A stretch of DNA of 64,000 nt, from assembly GCF_004363305.1 (NCBI RefSeq), contig NZ_SNZA01000003.1, forward strand, positions 124,001-188,000, given 5' to 3'. Below, in pieces: positions 45,179 through 53,614 of this stretch; position 1 is the first letter of the stretch; each line of letters begins with the position of its first letter. The DNA is from Marinomonas communis. GTDB lineage: Bacteria; Pseudomonadota; Gammaproteobacteria; Pseudomonadales; Marinomonadaceae. The position numbers and the translations under genes were made by a program. The notes beneath the pieces are model-generated. The model did not search any database. It saw nothing but the letters and a program-made list of their open reading frames with translations, and was not told where the DNA came from.

Positions 45179-45199
45179 GGCGATAATATCGCCATTTTT
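45179..45199 (+). terminator. Terminator after the BamE/OmpA-type gene
   Basis: A six-base stem GGCGAT/ATCGCC with AAT loop (45179-45193) is followed by ATTTTTC. It lies 50 bases after the stop of the gene at 44314 and would separate it from the next gene. Confidence 0.65.
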
Positions 45200-45346
45200 C
45201 GGTGTCTTGACACAATATTTGCATTAATGGTTGTTGCCATTCGAGCAAGCAAACAAGGCAAAAAATAGACGAAATAAACAATAAATGCTTCGACATTCAT
45301 AGTATGTGTTTGTCGTGGAGACTCAATAATAGTAGGAAACACGCCT

Positions 45347-46357
45347 GTGAGTACGAATAAAAACCGATTGTTACTAGGCTCCGTGCTAACGGCGCTCGCG
45401 CTACATTTGCCATATACGATGGCGGAAACGATACAAACAGAAGAGCCAATGAGTAGTGTGCCCGGTATGCCATCCGCTACGATGAGCTCTGCACCTCAGA
45501 TGTCTGTGCCAAATGGCATGGAAATTAACCCTGGTGAGTGTTGGGTCTATGGTCAGATTCAACCGCGTAAGCGTGAAAAAACTGTGTCTGTAACGGTTAA
45601 AGACTCTCACACCACCATCAATGTTACCCCTGCTGAAATCAAGCGTGGTTATAAAAAAGTAGTGACTCGTGAAGGCACGGTGACGTATCGATTACAGCCA
45701 GCTACCTATAAGCGCGTTACTGAAAAAGTATTGGTGCGCGAAGAAACGACGCGATTTGTTAAAGTGCCGGCGGTATACGAGCAGCGTGATAAGCGTGTTG
45801 TGGTCGAAGAAGCTCGTACGGTGCTTGAGCAATGTCAATCGGCTGGCGGCGGTGTTGCCTTTTGTGCCAAAGAAATTCCAGCGAAAGAGCAAATCGTTAA
45901 AGTTCAGGTATTAGTTCAGCCTGAGCAAAGCAAAGTTGAAGTGATCCCAGCGAAATATGAAAACGTTACTAAGTGGGTGATCGATGAGCCTGCTCGTGTA
46001 GTGGAAGTTTCGTTAGCGCCTCGTATGGAAGATGTCGCGGTTGAGGAGGTTGTTCGTCCTGCCAGCGCCAGTCCGCAGGAAGTGCCTGCGCAAATGCGTG
46101 AGATTCAACTGAAATCATACGACGGTAAGCCGCGTATGGTGATGCGCCAGGCGGTGTGTAACGGTGATATCAATGACACTCTTATCGCAAGCTTACAGCA
46201 GCGCCTGTATGACAGTGGTTATGAGCCTGGCCCTGTGGATGGCAAGTTGGGGCAGAAAACATTAGACGCGATGGCGGAGTTCCAAACCGACAGTGGTCTT
46301 GCGGTTGGCTCGATTACCTTTGAAACATTAGATACTTTGGGAATTCATCGTAACTAA
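45347..46357 (+). CDS. Secreted protein with five short repeats and a C-terminal peptidoglycan-binding domain
   Basis: A GTG start (45347) follows AGGAAA. The 336-residue protein has a signal peptide (to TMAETI). It then carries five copies of a motif like xPAxYxxVxxxVxVxExxR, at residues 94-110, 117-134, 140-157, 177-194 and 200-217. Copies 1-3 and 4-5 are spaced by 23 residues. The C-terminal part (residues 270-333) is a PG_binding_1 domain (LIASLQQRLYDSGYEPGPVDG). The role is unknown; its position directly before flp suggests an envelope anchor or scaffold for the Tad pilus. A terminator follows it. Confidence 0.8.
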   Translation: MSTNKNRLLLGSVLTALALHLPYTMAETIQTEEPMSSVPGMPSATMSSAPQMSVPNGMEINPGECWVYGQIQPRKREKTVSVTVKDSHTTINVTPAEIKRGYKKVVTREGTVTYRLQPATYKRVTEKVLVREETTRFVKVPAVYEQRDKRVVVEEARTVLEQCQSAGGGVAFCAKEIPAKEQIVKVQVLVQPEQSKVEVIPAKYENVTKWVIDEPARVVEVSLAPRMEDVAVEEVVRPASASPQEVPAQMREIQLKSYDGKPRMVMRQAVCNGDINDTLIASLQQRLYDSGYEPGPVDGKLGQKTLDAMAEFQTDSGLAVGSITFETLDTLGIHRN

Positions 46358-46380
46358 TTGTTTTAAAAAGTATGTTATTA

Positions 46381-46406
46381 AAGCCAGCAAACTGCTGGCT
46401 TTTTTC
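46381..46406 (+). terminator. Rho-independent terminator before the tad locus
   Basis: A nine-base perfect stem AAGCCAGCA/TGCTGGCTT (46381-46401) with an AAC loop is followed by TTTTTC. It lies 24 bases after the stop of the peptidoglycan-binding protein gene, so the pilin promoter would be separate. Confidence 0.85.
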
Positions 46407-46495
46407 ATATATAGTTTTCGCCACAAAACATTACATTTTAGTGTTATATGTATCTTTTTGTAAGTGTTGCGCGTGTCTCTGCTGTAAAACTGTGA

Positions 46496-46523
46496 TTGAC
46501 CCAGCGTATTGAATTGTTATGAT
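46496..46523 (+). promoter_or_regulatory. Sigma70-type promoter candidate for flp/tad
   Basis: TTGACC (46496-46501) and TATGAT (46518-46523) are 16 bases apart, both close to consensus. This places a transcription start near 46530 and gives a leader of about 145 bases to the flp ATG at 46675. It is the best vegetative promoter seen in the 316-base gap 46358-46674. Confidence 0.5.
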
Positions 46524-46582
46524 TTTCCCTCGAAATAACGCGATCAATGCTCTATTAGCTACTATGTCTCATGGTTTCTGAT

Positions 46583-46599
46583 TTGGCACTGTTTTTGAA
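46583..46599 (+). promoter_or_regulatory. Sigma54-like -24/-12 element upstream of flp
   Basis: The segment TTGGCACTGTTTTTGAA has the GG (46585-46586) and a second G (46597) separated by ten bases, as in sigma54 promoters, with the good -24 box TTGGCAC. The -12 box reads TTGA rather than TTGC, a departure that weakens the call. It would give a start near 46610. Confidence 0.35.
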
Positions 46600-46674
46600 T
46601 AAGTAATACTGTTCTAATGATGGCTCGCTAAAAGATGGATTTTGGCGATTATTAACTTCTCTTGGAGATCTCAC

Positions 46675-46896
46675 ATGTTTTTAAATCTTTACTGTAAAGC
46701 TAGTTCTTTCATCCGTAGCCGTGACGCGGTAACTGCCATTGAGTATGCGGTTGTTGCAGTGGCGATTGCTGGTATCGTAGCAGCTGTATTTGCATCTGAT
46801 GGTACATTGAAAAGTGCGTTAGATACTGCAATGACGAATGTATCGAATGCAATTGGTAGTGCAACTTCGACGGCAACTGAAACACAAGAGCCATAA
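46675..46896 (+). CDS. flp: Flp-type pilin of the Tad pilus
   Basis: The ATG at 46675 follows GGAG; an in-frame TTG at 46642 has no such site. The 73-residue protein has the Flp prepilin form: short charged leader ending in RSRDA, then VTAIEYAVVAVAIAGIVAAVF, with Glu at +5 and Tyr at +6. The residue before the cut is Ala rather than the usual Gly. It is processed by TadV (next gene) and assembled by TadA/B/C into a thin adhesive pilus. The tail SATSTATETQEP is Ser/Thr-rich and could be modified. This is the first gene of the locus. Confidence 0.93.
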   Translation: MFLNLYCKASSFIRSRDAVTAIEYAVVAVAIAGIVAAVFASDGTLKSALDTAMTNVSNAIGSATSTATETQEP

Positions 46897-46908
46897 TAAC
46901 AGCTCCTA

Positions 46909-47361
46909 ATGCACAACCTTGATATCTATTTCTTTATAGTGATATTGGCGCTGATTCTCCTTGCCAAGATGGCTTTTTCAGATATCAAGACCAGGCAAGT
47001 AAGACACAGAGATCTTTTGTGTCTTACTTTTCTTTTAATATGTCTTTGGCTAAAAAGCCCAAATATTTCGGTTTTGCCATATACCCTTATGATTCTTGGT
47101 GTTGGTTTTTTGCTCCATATATTGAGAGTCTTAGGAGCGGGTGATACCAAGCTGCTGTGTGTGATAAGTTTAGGGGTTAGCCCCCAGTATCTTTCATTGC
47201 TCTTATATGGCACAGTCTTTATTGGTGGTGCGTTTGCGGTGGCTTATTTGCTTTACGGCTACACTACTGATATCCAAAAAATAAGAGCTCGCGGTGTCCC
47301 ATATGCGGTGCCCATTGCCATGGTTGGCGGGCCATTAATTTTGCTTACTTATATTAGTTAA
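46909..47361 (+). CDS. tadV: TadV/CpaA-type prepilin peptidase
   Basis: The 150-residue integral membrane protein carries the two aspartates of the type IV prepilin peptidase family, at about residue 25 (SDIKTRQVRHRDL) and 79 (GAGDTKLL). It lacks the N-terminal methyltransferase domain of PilD, as expected for TadV. It would cleave the flp pilin and the TadE/TadF pseudopilins. It starts 12 bases after the flp stop. Confidence 0.92.
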   Translation: MHNLDIYFFIVILALILLAKMAFSDIKTRQVRHRDLLCLTFLLICLWLKSPNISVLPYTLMILGVGFLLHILRVLGAGDTKLLCVISLGVSPQYLSLLLYGTVFIGGAFAVAYLLYGYTTDIQKIRARGVPYAVPIAMVGGPLILLTYIS

Positions 47362-47381
47362 TTTAATTCGAAGGCATAGGA

Positions 47382-48254
47382 ATGAAGTCCAGACTTTTGA
47401 TGTACTTGTCGTTGATCATATTAGGCGTCGGCTTGATCGGCATATATTTGCTCAAGACGGCAGAGCCTGCTCCGAAAAATGACGTTCCTTTGCCAGTGGC
47501 CGAAGTTACCCCACCTCCAGAAGAAACCGTACAGGTTTGGAAATCGAAAGCTGATCTTAGCAAAGGTCAGTTTGTGTCCCGTGATAACTTCTACATTGAA
47601 GAAGTGCCTAAGTCTCAAGCTCTCCTATTGGGTGTTGATAAGGATATTCAGTTAGATTTTATGGATGGTATGGTCATTAAGAAAAACACCTCTGCCGATC
47701 AACCTATCTTTCCTGAATTGCTAGCCTTTCCTAATCAAGAAGGGTATTTCCGATTTGCCTTAGAAGAAGGCTTTATGCCTGTTCCAGTTGCCGTTCGTGC
47801 CAGCGCTGTGTTGGGTGATGTCATTCAAGCGGGGTCTATTGTTGATATTTTGGCACTTGCCTCACCGACAGAGAACTTAAATAACAGTTCAGTGGTGCGC
47901 GACCTCAGCAACGTTTCTTTGACCAGCGTTGTAAATGGGGTAAAGGTACTACAGGTATATAAAAAAGAAGTCGATAAGCCCAAAAATAACGGTTCAATGG
48001 TGTCTGCGATTTTACCCGCAGGGCAAGATATCAATATGGTAACAGTCATTATGCAGTTGACCAAACAGCAAGCAGCCAAAGTTGCTATGGCGCGAAATAT
48101 ATCGCAATTAGAGATATTGTTATCCTCTGAGAAAACGCGCCGCTCTTATATCAATATTGATTCAGGCGACTTACTGCCAGAAGCAAAGCCAGTACGTGAA
48201 CTTAGACCTGGAAGTAATACATCTCAAAATCAAAATATGAGCTTTCTTCAATAA
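47382..48254 (+). CDS. rcpC: RcpC/CpaB, Flp pilus assembly protein
   Basis: The 290-residue protein has an N-terminal membrane segment (LLMYLSLIILGVGLIGIYLL), a SAF-type domain (VWKSKADLSKGQFVSRDNFYIEE) and the RcpC C-terminal region (RASAVLGDVIQAGSIVDILAL). RcpC/CpaB binds peptidoglycan or the secretin in the periplasm and helps open the outer-membrane channel. It sits between tadV and the secretin as in other Tad loci. Confidence 0.9.
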   Translation: MKSRLLMYLSLIILGVGLIGIYLLKTAEPAPKNDVPLPVAEVTPPPEETVQVWKSKADLSKGQFVSRDNFYIEEVPKSQALLLGVDKDIQLDFMDGMVIKKNTSADQPIFPELLAFPNQEGYFRFALEEGFMPVPVAVRASAVLGDVIQAGSIVDILALASPTENLNNSSVVRDLSNVSLTSVVNGVKVLQVYKKEVDKPKNNGSMVSAILPAGQDINMVTVIMQLTKQQAAKVAMARNISQLEILLSSEKTRRSYINIDSGDLLPEAKPVRELRPGSNTSQNQNMSFLQ

Positions 48255-48268
48255 GGATAACGGTAACA

Positions 48269-49600
48269 ATGATTAAGCAATGGTTTATCGCAGCGTTGCT
48301 CATAGTGCTATCGCCTATGTTGTGGGCGCAGGATGTTATGAACATCGGGGTGGGTGAGGCCCAAGCGTTGTCCTCTCAACAAAAGATCGGTTCTGTTTTT
48401 ATTTCGGCTCCTAATGTGGCTGATTACCAAGTGGTCGACAAAAATAAAGTGATCGTCTTTGGACGCCAAACAGGTAAAGCAACGGTTATGCTGTTTTCGG
48501 AGGATGGCGCGACCTTACAAACACGTCAAATCATCGTTAGCAAAAGCATGGTCGACATACAGCGTCATATTGAAACGCTTTACCCTAATGCAGGCGTTAA
48601 GGTCTATAACTTAGGCGATAAGGTTGTTTTGACGGGAACGGTGGCAACAGAAAAGGAAAAAGATGGTATTCATCTAATGGTTGGGGAGCTACTGGGGAAG
48701 TCCGTTGAGAATCACGATATTCAATGGAATTTAGATGATGGACAAACCTTAACGATGGACTTTATGAGACGTCGTAGCTATGAGGGGATTGTCAATAACA
48801 TCGAAGTGGCCACGACCAAGCAGGTTAATGTCAAAATCACCGTGGCGGAAGTGTCTCATTCATTAATGCAAAACTTTGGCGTTAATTTATATTCTGAAGG
48901 GCAGTCTTCCGGGGTATTTGTTAATCCTCTGCGTTCTATCACAACTGAAAATATTATTTCTGCTATTACCGCCATCAATGATGATGAGGTTGGCCAAATT
49001 CTTGCTGAGCCAAATCTATCCGTCATCTCTGGTGAGAGTGCCAGCTTCTTAGTGGGCGGGGAAATGCCGATTACCACGGTGGTGGATGATCAGGTGAATG
49101 TGACTTACAAAGAGTTTGGTGTTCGCCTTGAAATGCTTGCCAAGGTGCTGACAGACGACAATATTCGTTTATCACTGATGCCTGAAGTCAGTTCGGTTGA
49201 TACCCAATACGGTAATAGCACTTATAATATTCCAGCATTTAAAACACGTCGCGCACGCACGACCGTTGAGCTAGCTGATGGTCAGAGCTTTGTTTTAGGA
49301 GGGTTGCTTAATAGCGAAGAAAGAGAATTATTGCGCAAAGTACCATTTATTGGTGATGTGCCGATTATTGGTTCACTCTTTCGCTATACAGAAACCGAAC
49401 GCAATAAAACAGAGCTGATTATTGTAGCCACAGTGAACTTAGTGAAACCAATAGAAGGTAATGACGTCGCGTTACCTACCTTTCAGCGTACGACCAATGC
49501 GCAACGCTTCTTTGTTTTACCCAAACGACAGCAGGAAGAACGAACTCCGAATCGGGCGTTAAGCGAAGAGATCTTGTCCGCGGGAGGCTTTAAAAAATGA
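48269..49600 (+). CDS. rcpA: RcpA/CpaC, Tad secretin
   Basis: The 443-residue protein has a signal peptide, an N0-type domain (GVGEAQALSSQQKIGSVFIS), a BON-like segment (VVLTGTVATEKEKDG), and a secretin core. The core contains LAEPNLSVISGESASFLVGG, VGVR-type strand FGVRLEMLAKVL and the VPFIGDVPIIGSLFR motif common to secretins. It forms the ring through which the pilus crosses the outer membrane. A linker of about 20 residues at the end is charged. The stop overlaps the rcpB ATG. Confidence 0.93.
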   Translation: MIKQWFIAALLIVLSPMLWAQDVMNIGVGEAQALSSQQKIGSVFISAPNVADYQVVDKNKVIVFGRQTGKATVMLFSEDGATLQTRQIIVSKSMVDIQRHIETLYPNAGVKVYNLGDKVVLTGTVATEKEKDGIHLMVGELLGKSVENHDIQWNLDDGQTLTMDFMRRRSYEGIVNNIEVATTKQVNVKITVAEVSHSLMQNFGVNLYSEGQSSGVFVNPLRSITTENIISAITAINDDEVGQILAEPNLSVISGESASFLVGGEMPITTVVDDQVNVTYKEFGVRLEMLAKVLTDDNIRLSLMPEVSSVDTQYGNSTYNIPAFKTRRARTTVELADGQSFVLGGLLNSEERELLRKVPFIGDVPIIGSLFRYTETERNKTELIIVATVNLVKPIEGNDVALPTFQRTTNAQRFFVLPKRQQEERTPNRALSEEILSAGGFKK

Positions 49601-50124
49601 GAAATGCTAAATGGATCATTGCTTGCTTCACTCTGATTGCTCTGATTGGGTGTTCAAGTCGTAATACTGTAGTTGAAACCTCCTCTGTGAGCATTGAGCT
49701 GATACCCGTTACACAAACAATATCTTTGAATGCGGATGCTCAGCATTTAGCTCAATCTAAGTCAGTGCTGACAAAGTATCTTGATGAGTTCAAAGGGAAC
49801 TTGTCATCGCATAATATGACCATCACTGTTTTTTCAACAGATGGAATGTTTTTACAGCGCTACGCTAACGATTACCTTGCACGCTTAGGCGTGCCTGAGC
49901 AACAGATCCAGCAGGAAGATCTATCACGCCAATACAATCCATTACAACGCTTTGATTTTAAAATTGCCTTAACAGAATACATTGTTCATACGGCGGACTG
50001 TAAACCCAGTCAAGTTGGACAATACTTCGAATCTGGTAACGGCTGCGCTGCAGAAAGCTCTCGATTGCGAAGTCTAGTATCACCCGAAACGATGCTGGGT
50101 AAGCATATGATTCCAACATATTAG
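49597..50124 (+). CDS. rcpB: RcpB/CpaD-like outer-membrane lipoprotein
   Basis: The 175-residue protein has a lipoprotein signal (CFTLIALIGC, cysteine near residue 19). The mature region includes HNMTITVFSTDGMFLQRYANDYLARLGV and a C-terminal disulphide-capable segment (DCKPSQVGQYF, GCAAESS) that fit the CpaD family. Position between rcpA and tadZ is the standard slot of rcpB. It probably stabilises or gates the secretin. Sequence conservation in this family is low, so the name relies partly on context. Confidence 0.8.
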   Translation: MRNAKWIIACFTLIALIGCSSRNTVVETSSVSIELIPVTQTISLNADAQHLAQSKSVLTKYLDEFKGNLSSHNMTITVFSTDGMFLQRYANDYLARLGVPEQQIQQEDLSRQYNPLQRFDFKIALTEYIVHTADCKPSQVGQYFESGNGCAAESSRLRSLVSPETMLGKHMIPTY

Positions 50125-50139
50125 TAACAGGTAGTGGCT

Positions 50140-51381
50140 ATGTTTGATTTAGTAGATTCCCTACGTAAAACACGCAGCAGTGGGCCCATTGTAGAGCCTG
50201 AGAAAATTACGTCGGTTTTGTTTGCTCAGACTCACGAGTGTGAAGAGTTGGTGCTTGAAGCGTATCGCTTTGAAGGCATTGCACCACCAGCAGTGGTAAA
50301 AAACGATGATGCAGAAATAGCAGATCATGTTCGTCACGCCGAAATTGAGGTGGTGATCATTGAGTTGAATAACAGCTCAAATGTCAGTGCTGATGCCGAG
50401 CGCATCCGTCACCTATTACCAAACCACGCCTCGGTGATCGTGGTCGGCAGTGAAGATGCGATTTCAACTATTCGTAACCTGAAAGCTATTGGTTTCTACT
50501 ATCTTTTTTGGCCTATTACCAAGCAAGAGTTAATTGATTTCGTTCGGAGCGTTAGTGACAACCGTAAACGACACAGTAGCCGTGGTCCAGGGCAAAACCG
50601 CCGTGCGAAATACATCAGTATTGTTGGTTCTAAAGGTGGCGTAGGAGCGACCTTATTGAGTGCGGAAGTGGCTTACCAATTGAGCGCTCACAAAAAGACA
50701 TCTGTTTTGGTGGTGGATCAAAATCACTATACCGGCGACTTAGACATCATGATGGGCATACGCGACTATGAGCGTCGTAAAGTACAAAAAATTGATGTTG
50801 CTAAAGTGGATGAAAGCTTGGCTCAGTCTTTGGTATTTCGACAAAACAGTTTGTTGTCTGTGTTATCCCTAAATTCTGATGTGGTGGATAACCTAACGCT
50901 GTTGGAATATACCAACTCAGTGGTGGATTTCTTATCTCAAGACGTCAACTTTGTGATTGAGGACCGTTCCGCCTCAGTGGCGTTTGGCTTGGATTCAGAT
51001 CGCTTTATTGGTCAATGTGATGCCATTGTGTTGGTGATGTCTGCTACCGTCGCTTCCGTCCGAGATGCTGCGCGTATGCGCGACAAAATTAAACGCCTAA
51101 ACAGCGATGATTCACTACGTATTATTTTAGTGATGAATCATACTCATCCTAAGAAAGCCGAAACGTTGTCTAAAGAGGATGCAGAGGCTTTTTTGAAGCA
51201 GCCGATTGATATTGAAATTCCTTATTGCGAACAGTTACCGGCGCTAATTTTGGATAATAAGCGCATCGCCAAAAGCTCGTTGAAGGCGGCTGAGCCGTTA
51301 CGCCAACTGACATCTACCATTTTGGGTGAGAAAGTGGGAAGTACTAAGAAAAAGCGCTCATTGTTTTCATTTGGATCGTGA
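50140..51381 (+). CDS. tadZ: TadZ/CpaE, ParA-like localisation ATPase
   Basis: The ATG at 50140 follows AGGT; an in-frame GTG at 50134 is also possible. About 413 residues: an N-terminal receiver-like domain without the phosphorylated Asp context, then a ParA/MinD-type ATPase with the altered P-loop SKGGVGATLLS. That loop has Ala in place of the final Lys, as is typical of TadZ/CpaE. It is followed by VVDQNHYTGDLDIMMGI. TadZ marks the pole or site where the Tad machine assembles. It is separated by 11 bases from tadA. Confidence 0.9.
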   Translation: MFDLVDSLRKTRSSGPIVEPEKITSVLFAQTHECEELVLEAYRFEGIAPPAVVKNDDAEIADHVRHAEIEVVIIELNNSSNVSADAERIRHLLPNHASVIVVGSEDAISTIRNLKAIGFYYLFWPITKQELIDFVRSVSDNRKRHSSRGPGQNRRAKYISIVGSKGGVGATLLSAEVAYQLSAHKKTSVLVVDQNHYTGDLDIMMGIRDYERRKVQKIDVAKVDESLAQSLVFRQNSLLSVLSLNSDVVDNLTLLEYTNSVVDFLSQDVNFVIEDRSASVAFGLDSDRFIGQCDAIVLVMSATVASVRDAARMRDKIKRLNSDDSLRIILVMNHTHPKKAETLSKEDAEAFLKQPIDIEIPYCEQLPALILDNKRIAKSSLKAAEPLRQLTSTILGEKVGSTKKKRSLFSFGS

Positions 51382-51392
51382 GGTAAAGGCTG

Positions 51393-52688
51393 ATGATTGG
51401 GACGAAAGCCATTTACGTTGGGATACGAAAGCAAATATTTGATGCCTTAGATCCCAATGCCATTGCCAATATAGATAAAGAGCAGCTGCGACGTCAGTTG
51501 GCTAATGCGGTGGACTTGCTTATTCAGCGTGAAAACCTAAGAGTGCCGCGAACCACTCGAGATGATTTTGTAAACAGCCTCGTCAACGAGTTGGTAGGTT
51601 TAGGTCCACTGCAGGATTTGATGGAAGACGACACCATTACCGATATTATGATCAATGGTGCAGATAATGTTTTCATCGAGCGTAATGGCTTGGTGGAACG
51701 AGCGCATATTGATTTTATTGATGAGCGTCAGTTACTTGAAATCGCAAAACGCATTGCTACCCGAGTTGGGCGTCGTGTGGATGAGTCTAATCCGACCTGT
51801 GATGCCCGTTTAGAGGACGGTAGTCGGGTGAACATTGTGATCCCTCCGATTGCGATTGATGGCACGGCAATTTCGATTCGTAAATTCAAAAAGCAAAGTA
51901 TTGATTTCCAAAAGCTGTGTGAGTTTGGCGCGATGAGCGTTGAAATGGCACAGGTGTTAATGGTCGCAGCCCGCTGTCGTTTGAATATCCTGATCTCAGG
52001 CGGTACAGGCTCCGGTAAAACTACGATGCTCAATGCCCTGTCACAGTACATCAGTGAGAAAGAGCGTATTGTCACCATTGAAGATGCTGCTGAGTTACGT
52101 TTATTACAGCCTCATGTTGTGCGTTTGGAAACTCGTACCGCAGGTATTGAGAATACGGGTGCGATTTCCCAGCGAGATTTGGTGATTAACTCTTTGCGTA
52201 TGCGTCCGGACCGTATCATTGTCGGTGAGTGTCGAGGTTCAGAGGCGTTCGAAATGCTGCAAGCTATGAACACTGGTCACGATGGCTCTATGTCGACACT
52301 GCACGCGAATACGCCCCGTGATGCATTGTCTCGGGTAGAGTCTATGGTCATGATGGCTACTAATAATCTACCTCTTGAGGCGATTCGTCGCAGTATTGTC
52401 AGTGCTGTGGATCTCATCATTCAGGTGAATCGTCTGCACGATGGCTCGCGTAAAGTCATGAATATTTCCGAGGTGATGGGACTTGAAGGGGATAATGTGG
52501 TGTTAGAGGAAATTTTCCGCTTTCAGCCATCTTATCAACAAAGCGAAGAGGGGGTGCTAGAAGGTGACTTTGTTACCACTGGCTTAATGAAACGTTCTAT
52601 CTTATTCGAAAAGGCGCGTTTCTTTGGTTTAGAAGCTCGCTTAAGTGAAGCATTTAAAAGCATAGAATCTGGTGGCTACCGCTCATGA
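51393..52688 (+). CDS. tadA: TadA/CpaF, pilus assembly and retraction ATPase
   Basis: The 431-residue secretion ATPase shows Walker A GGTGSGKTT (near residue 203-211), the Walker B-like RIIVGECRGSEAFEML (274 onward) and a His box (STLHANTPRDAL). An N-terminal domain of about 150 residues precedes them. It powers pilus growth and retraction through TadB and TadC. The ATG (51393) follows GAGG. Its stop overlaps tadB by four bases. Confidence 0.95.
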   Translation: MIGTKAIYVGIRKQIFDALDPNAIANIDKEQLRRQLANAVDLLIQRENLRVPRTTRDDFVNSLVNELVGLGPLQDLMEDDTITDIMINGADNVFIERNGLVERAHIDFIDERQLLEIAKRIATRVGRRVDESNPTCDARLEDGSRVNIVIPPIAIDGTAISIRKFKKQSIDFQKLCEFGAMSVEMAQVLMVAARCRLNILISGGTGSGKTTMLNALSQYISEKERIVTIEDAAELRLLQPHVVRLETRTAGIENTGAISQRDLVINSLRMRPDRIIVGECRGSEAFEMLQAMNTGHDGSMSTLHANTPRDALSRVESMVMMATNNLPLEAIRRSIVSAVDLIIQVNRLHDGSRKVMNISEVMGLEGDNVVLEEIFRFQPSYQQSEEGVLEGDFVTTGLMKRSILFEKARFFGLEARLSEAFKSIESGGYRS

Positions 52689-53614
52689 TGTGGTTTTTTG
52701 GTTTTCAAGTTGTGTTTGGGATGGCGCTACTGATCTATGTCTTGCGCCAGCGTAGACGCCTTGATCTAAATGACTACCTACAAGAATACACTCGTGTCCA
52801 TCGACCCAAAGCAACACACTCTATTCAACAGGCGATTGATGTACGGTCGCTCATTGGTCAAAGCTTCACTAGTCGGATTTATTACTTTTGGCTGAATTTG
52901 CTTGATCAATTAGGTGCTTTTGCACTGGTTAAACTGATTTTGTTTTTGGTATTAGTGTGCATGCTGGCACGCTTTTTCAATGATAGTTTTTTTCAGGGCA
53001 ATATCTGGATCGTTACTCTAATATTTTTGTTGGTGTGTACGTTCTTAGGTAGCCAGTTCTTGCGCAATCGACGTGAGAAAGAATTTGAAGAGTCCTTTCC
53101 TGTGGCGCTCAACATGATGACCAGTGCGGTGTCATCGGGGGAGAGTTTGACCCATGCAATCAGTTATGTCGGGGCAACTTTGGAGGGGCGTGTCGCACGA
53201 GAATTTTCCAATATGGGTAAGCGTTTACAGTTGGGAGAAGCGCCAGAGGATGTTTTTCGTAAAGCTTGCGCTCGACTACCATATCCGATGTTTTTCTTCT
53301 TCGTGATGACCCTTCGAGCCAATATGGAGCGCGGTGGCCAGCTTAAAGATATTATCCAGCGCTTAAATAAGTTGATGTTTAATATCCGTGCCATTGAAAA
53401 GAAGAAGAGTGCATTGACAGCGGAAGCCCGTACTTCTGCCAAGATCGTCGCAGCCATTCCGTTTATATTCATCATTGTCATGCGTTTTTTTAGTCCCGAG
53501 AATTACGACTTTATTATGTCCGATTCTCGTGGCCGTATGTTGCTGTACTACATGTTTGCCAGTGAGTTCATTGGTATCTTAATTATTTGGGGGTTAATGA
53601 GAAGTGCTCGCTAA
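52685..53614 (+). CDS. tadB: TadB, inner-membrane platform protein
   Basis: The 309-residue protein has a T2SSF domain, with FPVALNMMTSAVSSGESLTHAI (the typical GxSL motif), LGEAPEDVFRKACARLP and membrane segments at about 83-102, 110-130, 255-270 and 288-305. TadB and TadC form a heteromeric platform that TadA turns. It overlaps tadA and tadC. Confidence 0.92.
   Translation: MMWFFGFQVVFGMALLIYVLRQRRRLDLNDYLQEYTRVHRPKATHSIQQAIDVRSLIGQSFTSRIYYFWLNLLDQLGAFALVKLILFLVLVCMLARFFNDSFFQGNIWIVTLIFLLVCTFLGSQFLRNRREKEFEESFPVALNMMTSAVSSGESLTHAISYVGATLEGRVAREFSNMGKRLQLGEAPEDVFRKACARLPYPMFFFFVMTLRANMERGGQLKDIIQRLNKLMFNIRAIEKKKSALTAEARTSAKIVAAIPFIFIIVMRFFSPENYDFIMSDSRGRMLLYYMFASEFIGILIIWGLMRSAR

Noticed and set aside
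45207..45212. TTGACA as a promoter -35 box before the repeat protein gene
   Set aside because: No -10 hexamer lies at 16-18 bases.
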